Of a stretch of DNA of 64,000 nt, positions 34,207 through 44,500 are shown piece after piece. How positions within the stretch are numbered: the first letter of the stretch is position 1; each line of letters opens with the position of its first letter. Both the position numbers and the translations under genes were made by a program. The notes below the pieces were generated by a model. The model saw only the letters and a list, made by a program, of their open reading frames with translations, was not told the DNA's origin and made no database searches. Origin of the DNA: Tetranychus cinnabarinus (Eukaryota > Arthropoda > Arachnida > Trombidiformes > Tetranychidae); contig WHVY01000004.1 in the NCBI GenBank assembly GCA_022266195.1, forward strand, positions 4,357,501 through 4,421,500, written 5' to 3'.

Positions 34207-36690
34207 ATGTCAAATAAATTTCTGAGTGGACCCAAACCAAGAAGAATTGATTCAAAGACAAGTCTGACTGGAAATGTGAGTATCCATGATGTTGTCTTGA
34301 AAATATGTAGATCGATGATTTTGTTGAAGTAGCCAATGTCTTTAGATTGATTTAAGGACAGTACTCAAGATAGTTTAAAACTAAATAAGTCATAATTTGG
34401 TCATAATGATAAGATGTCTGGAATAGATCACGAAATAAAATATTTTGGATAATGAGACAGTTTAGTTCATGTAAACATAAGTCAACGTTTTCGGATTGAT
34501 CTGCTCATATGGTGCGGTAAAGCTTGCGCATTATTATGTTGCGGTTAAATTACCGATTCAACAACCGATTGTAACTGTTATTTCGGTTGTTTTATTTAAA
34601 TTGTTAAATAAAACTTGTCGAATTTAATTTTAATAACTTTCAAGAATTGTTTAGTTATTATTTACTTTCTTTTCATTTACTTTATCCTTTAGCTAAATAC
34701 ATGTATACCTCTTTTGATGACGGAGTCTTACCTTTTTACATGTATTATTACTGTGCTTATGTATAGTTCAATGCTCAACAAGTGTTTAAAGATATTGTAT
34801 TGACACCATAAATATTTTTTAAAAAATTATTATTTCTAGTCTGTGTCGTCAGATGATAATGAATCTGGAACAATTAAAAAACATGGAATGGGAACTTTGG
34901 TGGCAATACTATTCATTGCCGGTGAAAATGCCGGCTGTGGGGTATTGGCTTTACCTTTCTCATTTGATCGAACCGGTTGGAGTGGTTTACCTTTACTAAT
35001 CATGTGTTGGATTGACGCAGGAATATGTGGAATCCTTATTGGTAAATGTTGGCTCATTTTGGAAGAAAGGTGGCCTGAATTTCGTGAATCTTGTCGATAT
35101 CCGTATGCAGCAATCGGAGAAATGGCTTACGGTTCCTGGATGAAGTAAGTCTATCAATCTTGTTTTGATAGTTTCATCTAATGTTCACACTATTTTTTTT
35201 CTTGTTTCTTCCATTCACCTAATTTTAGAAAAGTCGTATCCTTTTGTCTTCAAACCTGTCTACTTGGGTCTGCAGTAGTAATTTTGTTAATATGTGCTCA
35301 ATTGGTATCGGAATTCGCCGGCCAGTATTTTCACCTATCATTTGGATTATGGATATTAATTGTTGGCGTTGCTTTATTACCATTTATGATGCTTGGTAGT
35401 CCGGGTGAAATGTGGCCAGTGGCTGCAGCCGCCTTATTTACAATTACATCAGCCATTGTTTTAATTATGATGGAAGCTACCAAAGAATTCGTCAAAGCGG
35501 ATATGAAGCCAGCACCATCTTCGCAGCCTTCTATATCGAGTGTTTCGTTGGCTTTCGGTACCTTTATTTTCGCTTTTGGAGGAACTGCAATTTTCCCCAA
35601 CTATCAAAATGATATGAGAGATAAATCCAAGTTTCCAAAAGCCGTAATCTTCGGCTATTTAAGTAAGTTTCCCTCTTATTTTTTATTTGTTGAGGCGAAT
35701 GAAAAGAGGTCCGCCACTTATGATCAGATTACATGTAAACCATGTATTCAACTCTAATGTTATCTTAAAAATAATTCGTCAAATCACTCATCTTATTATT
35801 CACATGTTATTGACTCACACACATTTTATTTTGCTACAGTTTTGATCGTTTTATATGTACCTATTGCTATCACTGGTTATATTGCTTATGGATCAAGTGT
35901 TAAAAACAATATAATCTCATCGATACCCAATGGACTCGCAAAAGATGCTGCCATTCTTTTATTATCTGGTCACCTTTTCGCAGCATTTCTCATTGTAATT
36001 AACGGGGCAATATTAGAAATTGAAAATGCGATCAAAATACCAAATGGTTAGTCCTTTTTTACATTCAGATAAACTTTATAGATAGAGCTTTTTCCCTTTT
36101 TTGTTTTAACAAAACACTATTGACATAATGAAATCATGGAATAGAAATTTCCAATGATTATGTCAAACAATGAAATTAACACCGTCAAAGCTCTATCTTG
36201 ATAAAACGTCATATTTCATTATTATATAATAAATTAAGCAACTCTTTTAATAATTCAATTTTCTACTCAGCTTTTGGTTGGAAACGCTTTTCTGTTCGGA
36301 CGGTGGCATTGATACTAGTCTTGTTTATTAGCGAAACAATTCCTCATTTCGGCAAAATTCTCGACCTTATGGGTGGCTCATCTATAACTATGCTTTCTTA
36401 TATTTTGCCTCCTCTCTTTTATTTGAAATTATGTTCCATGAAAGATGAAAATTGGCCTGAATGGTGAGTAATAAAACCTCATCTAAAGCTCAACAGTGAT
36501 GTTTAAATTTCTGTATTTATCATTTGATTACAGGAAAGTATCAACTCTGGAAAAGATTTATTACTACAAAATCTCGATAGTTGGCATAATTGGCGGAATC
36601 TCTTGTACCTTTTGGGCCTTAAAAGCAATCTTTGCACCTGGAGCACTCTCATTGCCCTGTTATATTGACTTTAATTGTTCAAACGAGTAA
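34207..36690 (+). CDS. Amino-acid transporter of the AAAP family (Aa_trans), six exons
   Basis: Exons are 34207-34275, 34840-35144, 35229-35662, 35840-36046, 36271-36463 and 36534-36690. All introns are GT-AG and the phases join without a frame break, giving 454 aa. An in-frame TAA at 34186 precedes the ATG. After a polar N-terminus of about 35 residues come the family marks: GENAGCGVLALPFSFDRTGW (first helix, unwound Gly-rich part) and, in the middle, FAFGGTAIFPNYQNDMRD. Around 10-11 hydrophobic helices can be counted. Members move neutral or other amino acids, coupled to protons or sodium, across the plasma or lysosomal membrane. The particular substrate cannot be read from sequence. Intron 1 is the longest at 564 bp; intron 4 contains a strong inverted repeat. 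Confidence 0.9.
36080..36198. repeat. Nested inverted repeat within intron 4 of the amino-acid transporter
   Basis: AGATAGAGCTTT at 36080-36091 is matched exactly by its reverse complement at 36187-36198. Inside it TGACATAAT at 36121-36129 pairs with 36157-36165. Together they could form a two-stem hairpin or mark a short foldback insertion that makes up about half of the intron. Confidence 0.5.
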
Positions 36691-37289
36691 AAAAACGAGT
36701 GTTTGATTTATGACTAAAAGCTCTATCAAACAAAACAATCAAACATCCATCATTTATTAGTCAATTCACCATCTCAAAGAGCTTGATTATTTTGAGTTCA
36801 ACTCGTAAAATCTCAGAAATTATATAAATTATTATAAAAATTGAATGTAAAATTTTAAATGACAACAATTGGAATCACTCAACTTAGTGATTCTCATTAT
36901 ATTCAAATTGGACTATTATTTGATTGACTTCTGTAAAATGATTACTTAAACTATTTGAAAAATGACTCTGTGTTATTTTGCTATACAAATGTACATTAGA
37001 TTGTTTGTTTACCTGTAAATTACGTGACTATTAAAACTTTCAATTGTTTGCTGTTAATCGTTTAATTTTAAGTTCCTTATCTAAGCCATTAGCTCCTCAA
37101 ACTATCACCTTACAATGCATAGTCAACATGAGTTTTACCTTGGTTGATAACCATTAGTTTTCAACCAAAAACACTAATCAAAACAATCAATAGGTGTAAT
37201 GATTTCGAGTTATGAATCTTGAACTGTTAATGATTATCTATCGACAAGTTAAACAACCTACAATAGTTTCCAATCTCATTGGATAGTTA
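36691..37289. other. Intergenic sequence between transporter and basic Pro-rich gene
   Basis: AT-rich, no supportable frame. Confidence 0.45.
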
Positions 37290-37937
37290 ATGATGATTTG
37301 GATAAAAGTTTCAGTGTTCACATGGTTGATACAGTTGATAAACTTACCAAAGATGGTCGATCTAAGCGAGAATAATAACAAAACTGGACTTGTGATTCGT
37401 AGTAGACGCTTTTGTCTCGACTGGTTATGCGGTCAAAATTGTGGTCAACAATTACCTAAAGCCCAACCAAGACCCAGACCTGTTCAATATTACCAGCCCA
37501 TCTACTATCCTTATCCAGTTCCTTATGCATCACCAGTTCCAGTACTAGTTACCAATCCTCCGGCTCGTAGACCAGTTCAAAATCGTCGTGCACGACCTGC
37601 AGCAAGGCCTAAAGGAAGAGCACCTCCAAAACCACCGGCCAGAAGACCACCAGCCAAACAACCAGCCAGACAGCCGGCCAGACAGCAAGCCAGACAACCA
37701 GCAAGGCAGCCAGCTAGACGACCAGCAATGAATCCACCAGCTAGACGGCCACCAAGAAATCCACCTCCACCACGTCCACCACCTAGAAAACCACCAGCAA
37801 AAAAACCTCCTCCCAAGAAACCTGCGCCTAAGAAGCCTCCTCCGAAAAAGCCTCCAGCTAAGAAACCCCCAGCCAAGAAACCAGGAAAACCACCGGCCAA
37901 AAAGAAACCTTCTAAAGGTAAACCTAAAGGACGATGA
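37290..37937 (+). CDS. Secreted Lys/Arg/Pro-rich basic protein, distant member of the proline-rich family
   Basis: A single-exon frame of 215 aa. A hydrophobic start (MMIWIKVSVFTWLIQLI) looks like a signal peptide. The pro-region ends in Arg-Ser-Arg-Arg at 37-40, directly followed by FCLDWLCGQNCG with three Cys, then a PRPRP patch and a Tyr/Pro stretch (QYYQPIYYPYPVPY). The remainder is low complexity: PARQPARQ repeats, then PPKKP and PPAKKP repeats to the end. The order signal, dibasic site, Phe-Cys cluster, Arg-Pro patch and Pro tract is the same as in the genes at 21242 and 32557, so I treat it as a diverged relative. It is extremely basic; binding to an acidic polymer or silk is conceivable but is inference. 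Poly(A) signal at 38174-38179. Confidence 0.8.
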   Translation: MMIWIKVSVFTWLIQLINLPKMVDLSENNNKTGLVIRSRRFCLDWLCGQNCGQQLPKAQPRPRPVQYYQPIYYPYPVPYASPVPVLVTNPPARRPVQNRRARPAARPKGRAPPKPPARRPPAKQPARQPARQQARQPARQPARRPAMNPPARRPPRNPPPPRPPPRKPPAKKPPPKKPAPKKPPPKKPPAKKPPAKKPGKPPAKKKPSKGKPKGR

Positions 37938-38173
37938 AAGAATTGACTTCGTATATTTGCTTATCTTTCAGTTAGCAAAGTTCAGAGACTTTCAGTTCAT
38001 CTATTGATGCATCAAATATTTGATCAACACATTGTTATATTGACAGCATTTAAACGGGTATTTTTTGTTATTTAACCTCTGATTAATGATTAAGTTTAAC
38101 TTTTTTACATGATGGTCCTTAAAATTCTGAAATCACTTTCATTGTGCATGTTCTTTTAATGAAAAGTTAAAAT

Positions 38174-38179
38174 AATAAA
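38174..38179 (+). terminator. Poly(A) signal of the basic Pro-rich gene
   Basis: AATAAA lies 236 bases after the stop codon. Confidence 0.45.
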
Positions 38180-39054
38180 TCATCAGGCATTTTTGTTTAA
38201 TCGAAACAATTAAACTCACTATTAATTAATGCAATTTTTTCTCAAATTTCATCTGAGCTTAATCGATTGATAATCAATTGTAGAGGCTGATTTTACTCTT
38301 TCACCCTTCCCACATTATATTGTGACAAAATCATTGTTCAATCAAGACCAATTGTGAGTTTATCGATGTTGATAAAATTTTAAACTTGAGCAAAATTCAT
38401 GTCGAAGCTTATGATCTAACAAGTAAGCTTGTAAGTTTGATTTCTCTGCACTCGGAATGTTCACATCAGGATCATATTGTTACAATGGAAGCATTGGCAT
38501 TGTTAATCATTGTTCAAATAATAAAAATAATAGTTTGATATATTTATGATTTCTTTTTATATGAATTTCCACAACTTACAAGGGAATGTGTTACTTATGA
38601 TCTGAATGAAACAGGTATCATTCGTTCAGATCGTGTTGTGGTTATGATTTTGACATTTCTATTAAAACAGCTTTAAATACCAATGAAATTGTGTTGAATA
38701 GTCAGTAAGTCTGCGAGTGCATTGTATTATATGTAAAGTTGCGGTTGTTACTAAAAAGATACAATTTAACACGATTGTCACATTCATATACAAATTGAAC
38801 CAAATCAATCATGTGCAAATAATTTTCCTTCAAATTCAAAATCTGTTGATTTGTACAGACATAAAAACTGACAAGCGAGTTGTGAGTTCATTTGTGCGAT
38901 GCAAAGATTATCTGATCCACATTCCTCAAGAAAATCGGGTTCGACGTGGAAATTTGCGAAACTTTTTGTACAACTATGGAGGTAGATTGTTTCATCAAAC
39001 TAATAGTACTGATGTGACTGAAAAATAAATTAAATAATGACTTAATAAACTTTA
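38180..39054. other. Intergenic sequence with a possible orphan terminal exon
   Basis: From a splice-acceptor-like TTTGTACAG (ending 38858) a frame runs 38859-39028 to a TAA. It is rich in basic pairs (TDKR, NRVRR) and ends GGRLFHQTNSTDVTEK, with AATAAA at 39044-39049. A perfect donor GTAAGT occurs at 38705-38710, but the frame that would join has a stop just before it and no ATG is available. Either the gene model is incomplete or this is not coding. No family recognised. Confidence 0.25.
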
Positions 39055-39495
39055 ACAATTTAGCAACAGTTCTCTTGATTTAAGCTATCCGTATTAAAAC
39101 TTTGATGCTCAAAAAATCGACAATATTACCATTTACAATCATCATTCTCTCACGAATTTAATTCTTTACTGATTAATAATGGAATTATATTTTAAAACTC
39201 GCCATTAGCGCATTTGGGTCATGATATTTGGGGTGTAAATGCACGAGAAATAACTTATTCAACAAAAGAAACACATCTCAATGCACATCTTGGTAAATAA
39301 ACCAATTTTCTGGTTAGACTTACAAATGAAATGGGAAAAGCACTGCAAAAGACGCGAACTTTGATTAAAGACTTTTTACTTGGCGGGGTTTGTAGGGAAA
39401 TAAAAGTTTAGTCTAATGGTGCTAACAATTCATATGTCCGATGGACAGTTTTCTAGAAAATTGAGGTCAAAGTTAAAACTTCGATCGACTTTTGT

Positions 39496-39499
39496 ACAG
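39496..39499. other. Target-site duplication ACAG, left copy
   Basis: ACAG borders the left LTR; the matching copy is at 47045-47048. A 4-bp duplication is usual for gypsy-type integration. Confidence 0.85.
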
Positions 39500-40067
39500 T
39501 GTTGTGTGACCAATGGCTCCAAAAGCACTTTCGATTATATTATGAGTCTAAGCTTAAATAGAAGCTTCAGCAAACACAATATTGACTCAACCGGGTTGAG
39601 TTTCCTTTACCAGAATATTCTCAATATTCAGAGTTGAAACACAACTAGATGAATCACTAAGTCTTTTGACCAATAGATCAAACAATGTCACTAAATAACA
39701 CGATTAGTCCGAGACTAATCACAAGGTTAATAATACCGAGTATTACTAATAACTTATTTCAACAGGGTTGAAATAGAACTGAAGTATTCCAAGAATACTA
39801 GAAGAGGGTTGATTCCAGGAATCACACAAATGAAGGTTGACACACGTTGATTATCTGAATACACGTTTATTCTAACCAAAGGTCGTACTTGATGGTTATT
39901 ACAAAAATAAGGGTTATTTATACCAATAAATAAGGAAACAGTAAATTTAGGAAATTAAACAAAAAAACAGAAAAGAAAAGGAAATAGTATTTCCATAGTC
40001 ACAACAGCTAGCAACCCGGTTGCTAGTGAGGACCTTACCAAGGGCGCGAGTATCAAATCATACATCA
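39500..40067 (-). repeat. 3' LTR of the retrotransposon
   Basis: 568 bp, same sequence as 46477-47044. It contains several perfect hyphenated palindromes (for example 39702-39720, 39755-39775 and 40008-40026). Confidence 0.95.
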
Positions 40068-40080
40068 TTCCCCCCGACTG
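40068..40080 (-). promoter_or_regulatory. Polypurine tract for plus-strand priming
   Basis: On the minus strand the sequence reads CAGTCGGGGGGAA immediately before the TGATG start of the 3' LTR, the expected position and composition of a polypurine tract. Confidence 0.8.
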
Positions 40081-40083
40081 AAA

Positions 40084-41184
40084 TCAAACAACGGGTCCAG
40101 TTGCTCCAATAGTCACTTCGACTGATTGTCCATCCGTTAATCTTTGCCCAGCAGGAAGAGCAATCCAAAAAGTAGGTCGGTGACCAACCTGGTGCTGCCT
40201 CAATGTTTGATGAACACCTAACACAGTGTAATCCACTCGAATAATGGAACCGAGTTCCGTATTAAAATGTCTCTCGATTCTTTGCCTTAAATCAGCGGCA
40301 CGCATACCGAGATCCAATCCACCAAACCGTCCAATGCTATTACCAAATCGAACAACTATTTGGGGTAATCCTCGATGTTCGTTGCGGCAACGAATATTAT
40401 TCATCATACCCTGCGGTTGGTCTATCTGTCTGAGTCTATTATTCTCACTGACTAACTCGTCATTTCTCATCATCAGACCAGCTATTCTAACGGCATGTTC
40501 TTCGTTCTGCTGTCGCAACTCGCGAATCCGGGATTCCAAAGCAGCTACATGTTCTCTACAGTTATGATTAAGTCTAGGGACGCCACAATTAGCACAAGGG
40601 CCTTCATTATCAGGATTACGAGCACAATTAGCAAGATGATCACGATAAGCTCCATAAGTTACAATCTGATCACAGGCATTAAACCTACATCTGAGAGTTA
40701 AACTATTCAGAATAGTCATACTTCTACGTCCAAGCTCGGCTTGTAGAGGCAAACGACCAACAGCATGTTGTAACTGTTCGTCACCATTACAGCGAAATGG
40801 GCAAACTTGACGAGGTCGATGTCGCATCGCAGACTGGAAGCATCTTTCACAGAAGATAGTAGCACAACCAGGCGGCGGCGAAGTTGCATGGATCAATGGT
40901 TCCTCTACGACATTCAAACAAAAGGTACAAATATAATCTTCCCAATCTCGAGGGTTAATAAGTTGTTCTGTGTTGATCACATCTTCAGCAGCAGCAACTT
41001 GTTGCCATTCAACTATCTCGGGTGCTGGACGATTGTCAGGACCAAGAATCACTTCTTGTCCAGCTGCAGCAGCACGAACTTCAATCAATTGTCCATCAGC
41101 GTCATAACGTTGAGCCTCAAAAATGATTTCCGGGAAATCATCATCGATCATAGGAATCCATTCATCAGCGTTTCTTCTGGCCAT
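40084..41184 (-). CDS. RING / TRAF-type zinc finger / coiled-coil protein carried inside the retrotransposon
   Basis: The frame is 366 aa from ATG 41184. The N-terminal 80 residues are acidic and without a domain. A RING-like finger follows with Cys at 86, 89, 107, 112, 115, 128 and 132; the fourth ligand position, normally His, is Thr109, and the last pair has spacing Cys-x3-Cys. A TRAF/SIAH-type finger is at Cys166, Cys171, His183 and Cys187, and a second Cys/His cluster at 197-212. Residues 213-253 form a heptad-rich coiled coil. The last 110 residues match no domain I know and are not an obvious MATH/TRAF-C domain. The architecture resembles TRAF-like E3 ubiquitin ligases, which act in immune signalling. 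The frame is in sense with gag-pol, 410 bases after its stop, and ends 16 bases before the 3' LTR, so it belongs to the element. Expression would need a spliced or downstream-initiated RNA; no splice site was proven. Confidence 0.82.
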   Translation of the reverse strand: MARRNADEWIPMIDDDFPEIIFEAQRYDADGQLIEVRAAAAGQEVILGPDNRPAPEIVEWQQVAAAEDVINTEQLINPRDWEDYICTFCLNVVEEPLIHATSPPPGCATIFCERCFQSAMRHRPRQVCPFRCNGDEQLQHAVGRLPLQAELGRRSMTILNSLTLRCRFNACDQIVTYGAYRDHLANCARNPDNEGPCANCGVPRLNHNCREHVAALESRIRELRQQNEEHAVRIAGLMMRNDELVSENNRLRQIDQPQGMMNNIRCRNEHRGLPQIVVRFGNSIGRFGGLDLGMRAADLRQRIERHFNTELGSIIRVDYTVLGVHQTLRQHQVGHRPTFWIALPAGQRLTDGQSVEVTIGATGPVV

Positions 41185-41594
41185 AATTACCACACTTATT
41201 GAACTCGGTTCAATGTCAGGATCACAAGAGCACAATTCTATTCAGGGAATAGATTCACATTCGACCTCCAAGAGATCAGATTGTTTCCAGAGTATTTCCA
41301 AAATACTTAATACAATGGTCACAACAATAATATACAAGACAAATTAAACAATTTACGAAAAGAAAATCAAAACCAATGTAACTAAAGAGTCACTAAATTG
41401 ATGTTCACACGTTTGTTCCGGGAACAAAACTACTTCCACATTTGCGAGGGAAACCAACCGGCGTTACCAAGTAACACTGCAAGTCGATATATCGATTGTT
41501 TAACCTCCAAATATGAAATTCAATTAATTTACAGATTTAACCCAAAATAAAAATAAATTAATTACAGACAATAATTAACACAAGGCAGCATTAA
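41185..41594 (-). other. Non-coding spacer between gag-pol and the RING/TRAF frame
   Basis: 410 bp with no frame. It contains two palindromes, 41237-41253 and 41412-41428. A splice acceptor for the downstream gene would be expected here, but no clear one stands out. Confidence 0.5.
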
Positions 41595-44500
41595 TTAGTC
41601 AAATCCAAGCATTTTCCATATTTCATTATCATCATCTTCCTCATTCTGGGAATGAGTCTGAAAAGTATGATAAGGTCTTAAACGAGAAATATGAACAATC
41701 TCCTTTTTCACAGGACCTTTCAAGTTAATCAATTCATAATTGACAGAATTAATCTTTCTAATTATTTTAAAGGGTCCTTTAAATCTGTCAATGAACTTCT
41801 TGTTCTTTCCTTTGACCAACAATGGTTGTTTCACCAAAACCAACGAATACAAATCGAACTCCACTTCTTTATGTCCTTTATCGTACGCTTCCTTAGATTT
41901 TTCCTGGGACTTAACGATATTGGATTGAGCCAATTCACGAGCTTTGATTAAAGCTTCTTCTCTCGTAGAGATTTTATTCCATTCAACTTGTAGTCCTATT
42001 TTAGACTCCCATGGAAGCCGGGCTTCCACTCCATGAGCCAAATAAAATGGTGAAAACTTGGTCGCTCGATGAGGAGTAACATTATAAGCGAAAACTACTT
42101 CAGTAAGAAACTTGTCCCATTCATGAGGATTATTCTTTGTATAAATACAAAGAGTCGTTCCCAGATAGGAATTGAATCTTTCCGTCTGTCCATCACTTTG
42201 TGGATGATATGCTGAAGTTGGTAGATGTCTTATCCCCATACTCTTCAAGAAACTTTTGAACTCTTCGGACATCAAATTTGTTCCTCGATCAGTCAAAAGA
42301 GTTCCGGGAACTCCAAATCTCAGGATCCAACCATCAAATAATACATTTATTATTTGTTCACTCTCAATGGTTTTAACTGGTGAAGCCACAGCAAACTTTG
42401 TAAGTCGATCGTTGATCACTACGGCGTATTTAAAACCATTTTTGCACATCGGTAGCTCCATTATGTCCAAGCTAATATCACAGAACACTTTCTTAGGGCA
42501 TCGAATAGGTATCATCAATCCTTGATTTGATGTTGGATATGGTTTCCTTCTCTGGCATTGATCACATTTACGTATGAAATTGAACATATCTCGACTCATA
42601 CCAGGCCAATAGGCTCTACACTTGAGTTTCTCTAAACATTTGTTCATTCCAAGGTGACCTTCGTTATGAGCACCTTCTAATAACAGAAGTCTCATTTCTT
42701 TTGGAATTACTGGCACTAATTCCTTACCTCGTTTAAAGAATAATACTTGATTCAGAATCAAGAATTTCTTCTTTAATCTACCTCTTGCTCGCTTTGTTAA
42801 TTCTTTTGAATCTAACAACTTTCTTAGCTTCAAGCAATAAGGATCCCTCAGTTGTGTATCTTTGAATTTATCAACTGGTTCAAGATAACAAATCGAGACC
42901 TCATTCGGGTTTAAATTCAACCTTCCGGGAAGGTTAATTTCTTCTTCATCATCTTCACCATTACCCGGTAATGGATAGCGTGAAATACAATCAGCATCTC
43001 CATGTAGGCGTCCACTTCGATATTTAACAATAAAATTAAACTCTTGTAGCTTAATAGCCCATCTTGTCAACCTAGGCGTCAGTCTTTTGGACGAAGTAAA
43101 CCAGCACAGACCACAATGATCTGTCACAACAATGAAGATTCTTCCAAACAAATAATGGCGTAACTTTTGTAAAGCCCAGACAATGGCTAAACATTCTTTC
43201 TCTGTAACTCCATAATTCATCTCAGCAGGATTCAGTGTTCTGGAAATGTAACACACAGGTTTTAAATTTCCATCAAACTGAGTTTGATACATAACGGCTC
43301 CGATTCCATAATCACAGGCATCGGTGTGTAATTCAATTTTTCCTTCACTTTGGAAACAGGCAAGAACAGGTTTACATGTAATCACCTTCTTTAAAGTTTC
43401 ATAAACTTTTCTTTCTCGATCGGTCCACACAAAAGCAGCATTCTTTTTCAACATTAGTGTTAGTGGTCTAGCTAAGTCACTGAATTTAGGTATAAATCGC
43501 CTAAAATAGCTACATAGACCTAGAAACTTTCTAATGTCTTTACATGACACAGGTTCCGGGAACCCTAAGACAGTTTTAATGTTACTTTCACTGGGAGAAA
43601 TCCCATGTTCATTTATATGATATCCGAGATAGTCAATAGCTTTACAATGGAATGAACATTTCTCCTTTCTTAATTTAACACTAAATTTTCTTAATCGTTC
43701 CAAAACTTTCCTTAAATTTGAATCATGTTCGTCTTCCGACTTACCAAAAATTAGGATGTCGTCAAAATAGATATAACACGAGATATAATTTAAACCGGCA
43801 AGAACCTTGTTCATTGTTCGTACAGCAGTGGCAGGGGCGTTTTTCAAACCAAAGGGCATCCTGGTAAACTCGAATAAACCTTGAGGAACCACGAAAGCGG
43901 TCTTACTTTGATCCTCTGGTTTCATTCTTATATGCCAATACATAGCTGCTACGTCGAGAGAGGAAAATAATACACACCCTTCTAATGCATCCAATGCATC
44001 TTCGACTTTTGGAATAGGGTACGGATCAAGGGCAGTAATGGAATTCAACTTGCGGTAATCTACACAAAAACGAGTCTGTCCGTTTTTCTTACCCACCAAT
44101 ACAATTGGACTGGCCCATGAACTCTCACTGGGTATCGCAATTCCATCTTGCAACATATCATTCAATAATTTATCAACAGCTAATTTTTCAGATACGGCAA
44201 TCGGATAGTACTTTTGGTATATCGGAGGGTGATCACCCGTATCGATTGAATGAATAGCATCCGGGATGCAACCAACATCGCCTGGACTTCGGCTGAAAAT
44301 ATCATCATAGTCAGTCAAGTCAACGGTAGCAATGGTAGCATTACTCATCCCTACTCTTGAATTCCGAGAATTCCTTGAGTTCGCATACACAACTCGTTTA
44401 GATTCCAAATCTAATACGAATTCAGAATTAATCTTTCGCTTTGTTTTTATAACATCTTCATGCGGCTTGATTAATTTCACACTTTTATCTTCATAACTTA

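Noticed and set aside
37577..37900. Gly-rich minus frame opposite the basic Pro-rich gene
   Set aside because: A complement of the Pro/Lys repeats; the plus frame has a signal peptide, processing site and poly(A) signal.
41185..41235. Seventeen-codon N-terminal extension of the RING/TRAF frame
   Set aside because: It would start at TTG; the first ATG is at 41184, so the eukaryotic start was placed there.
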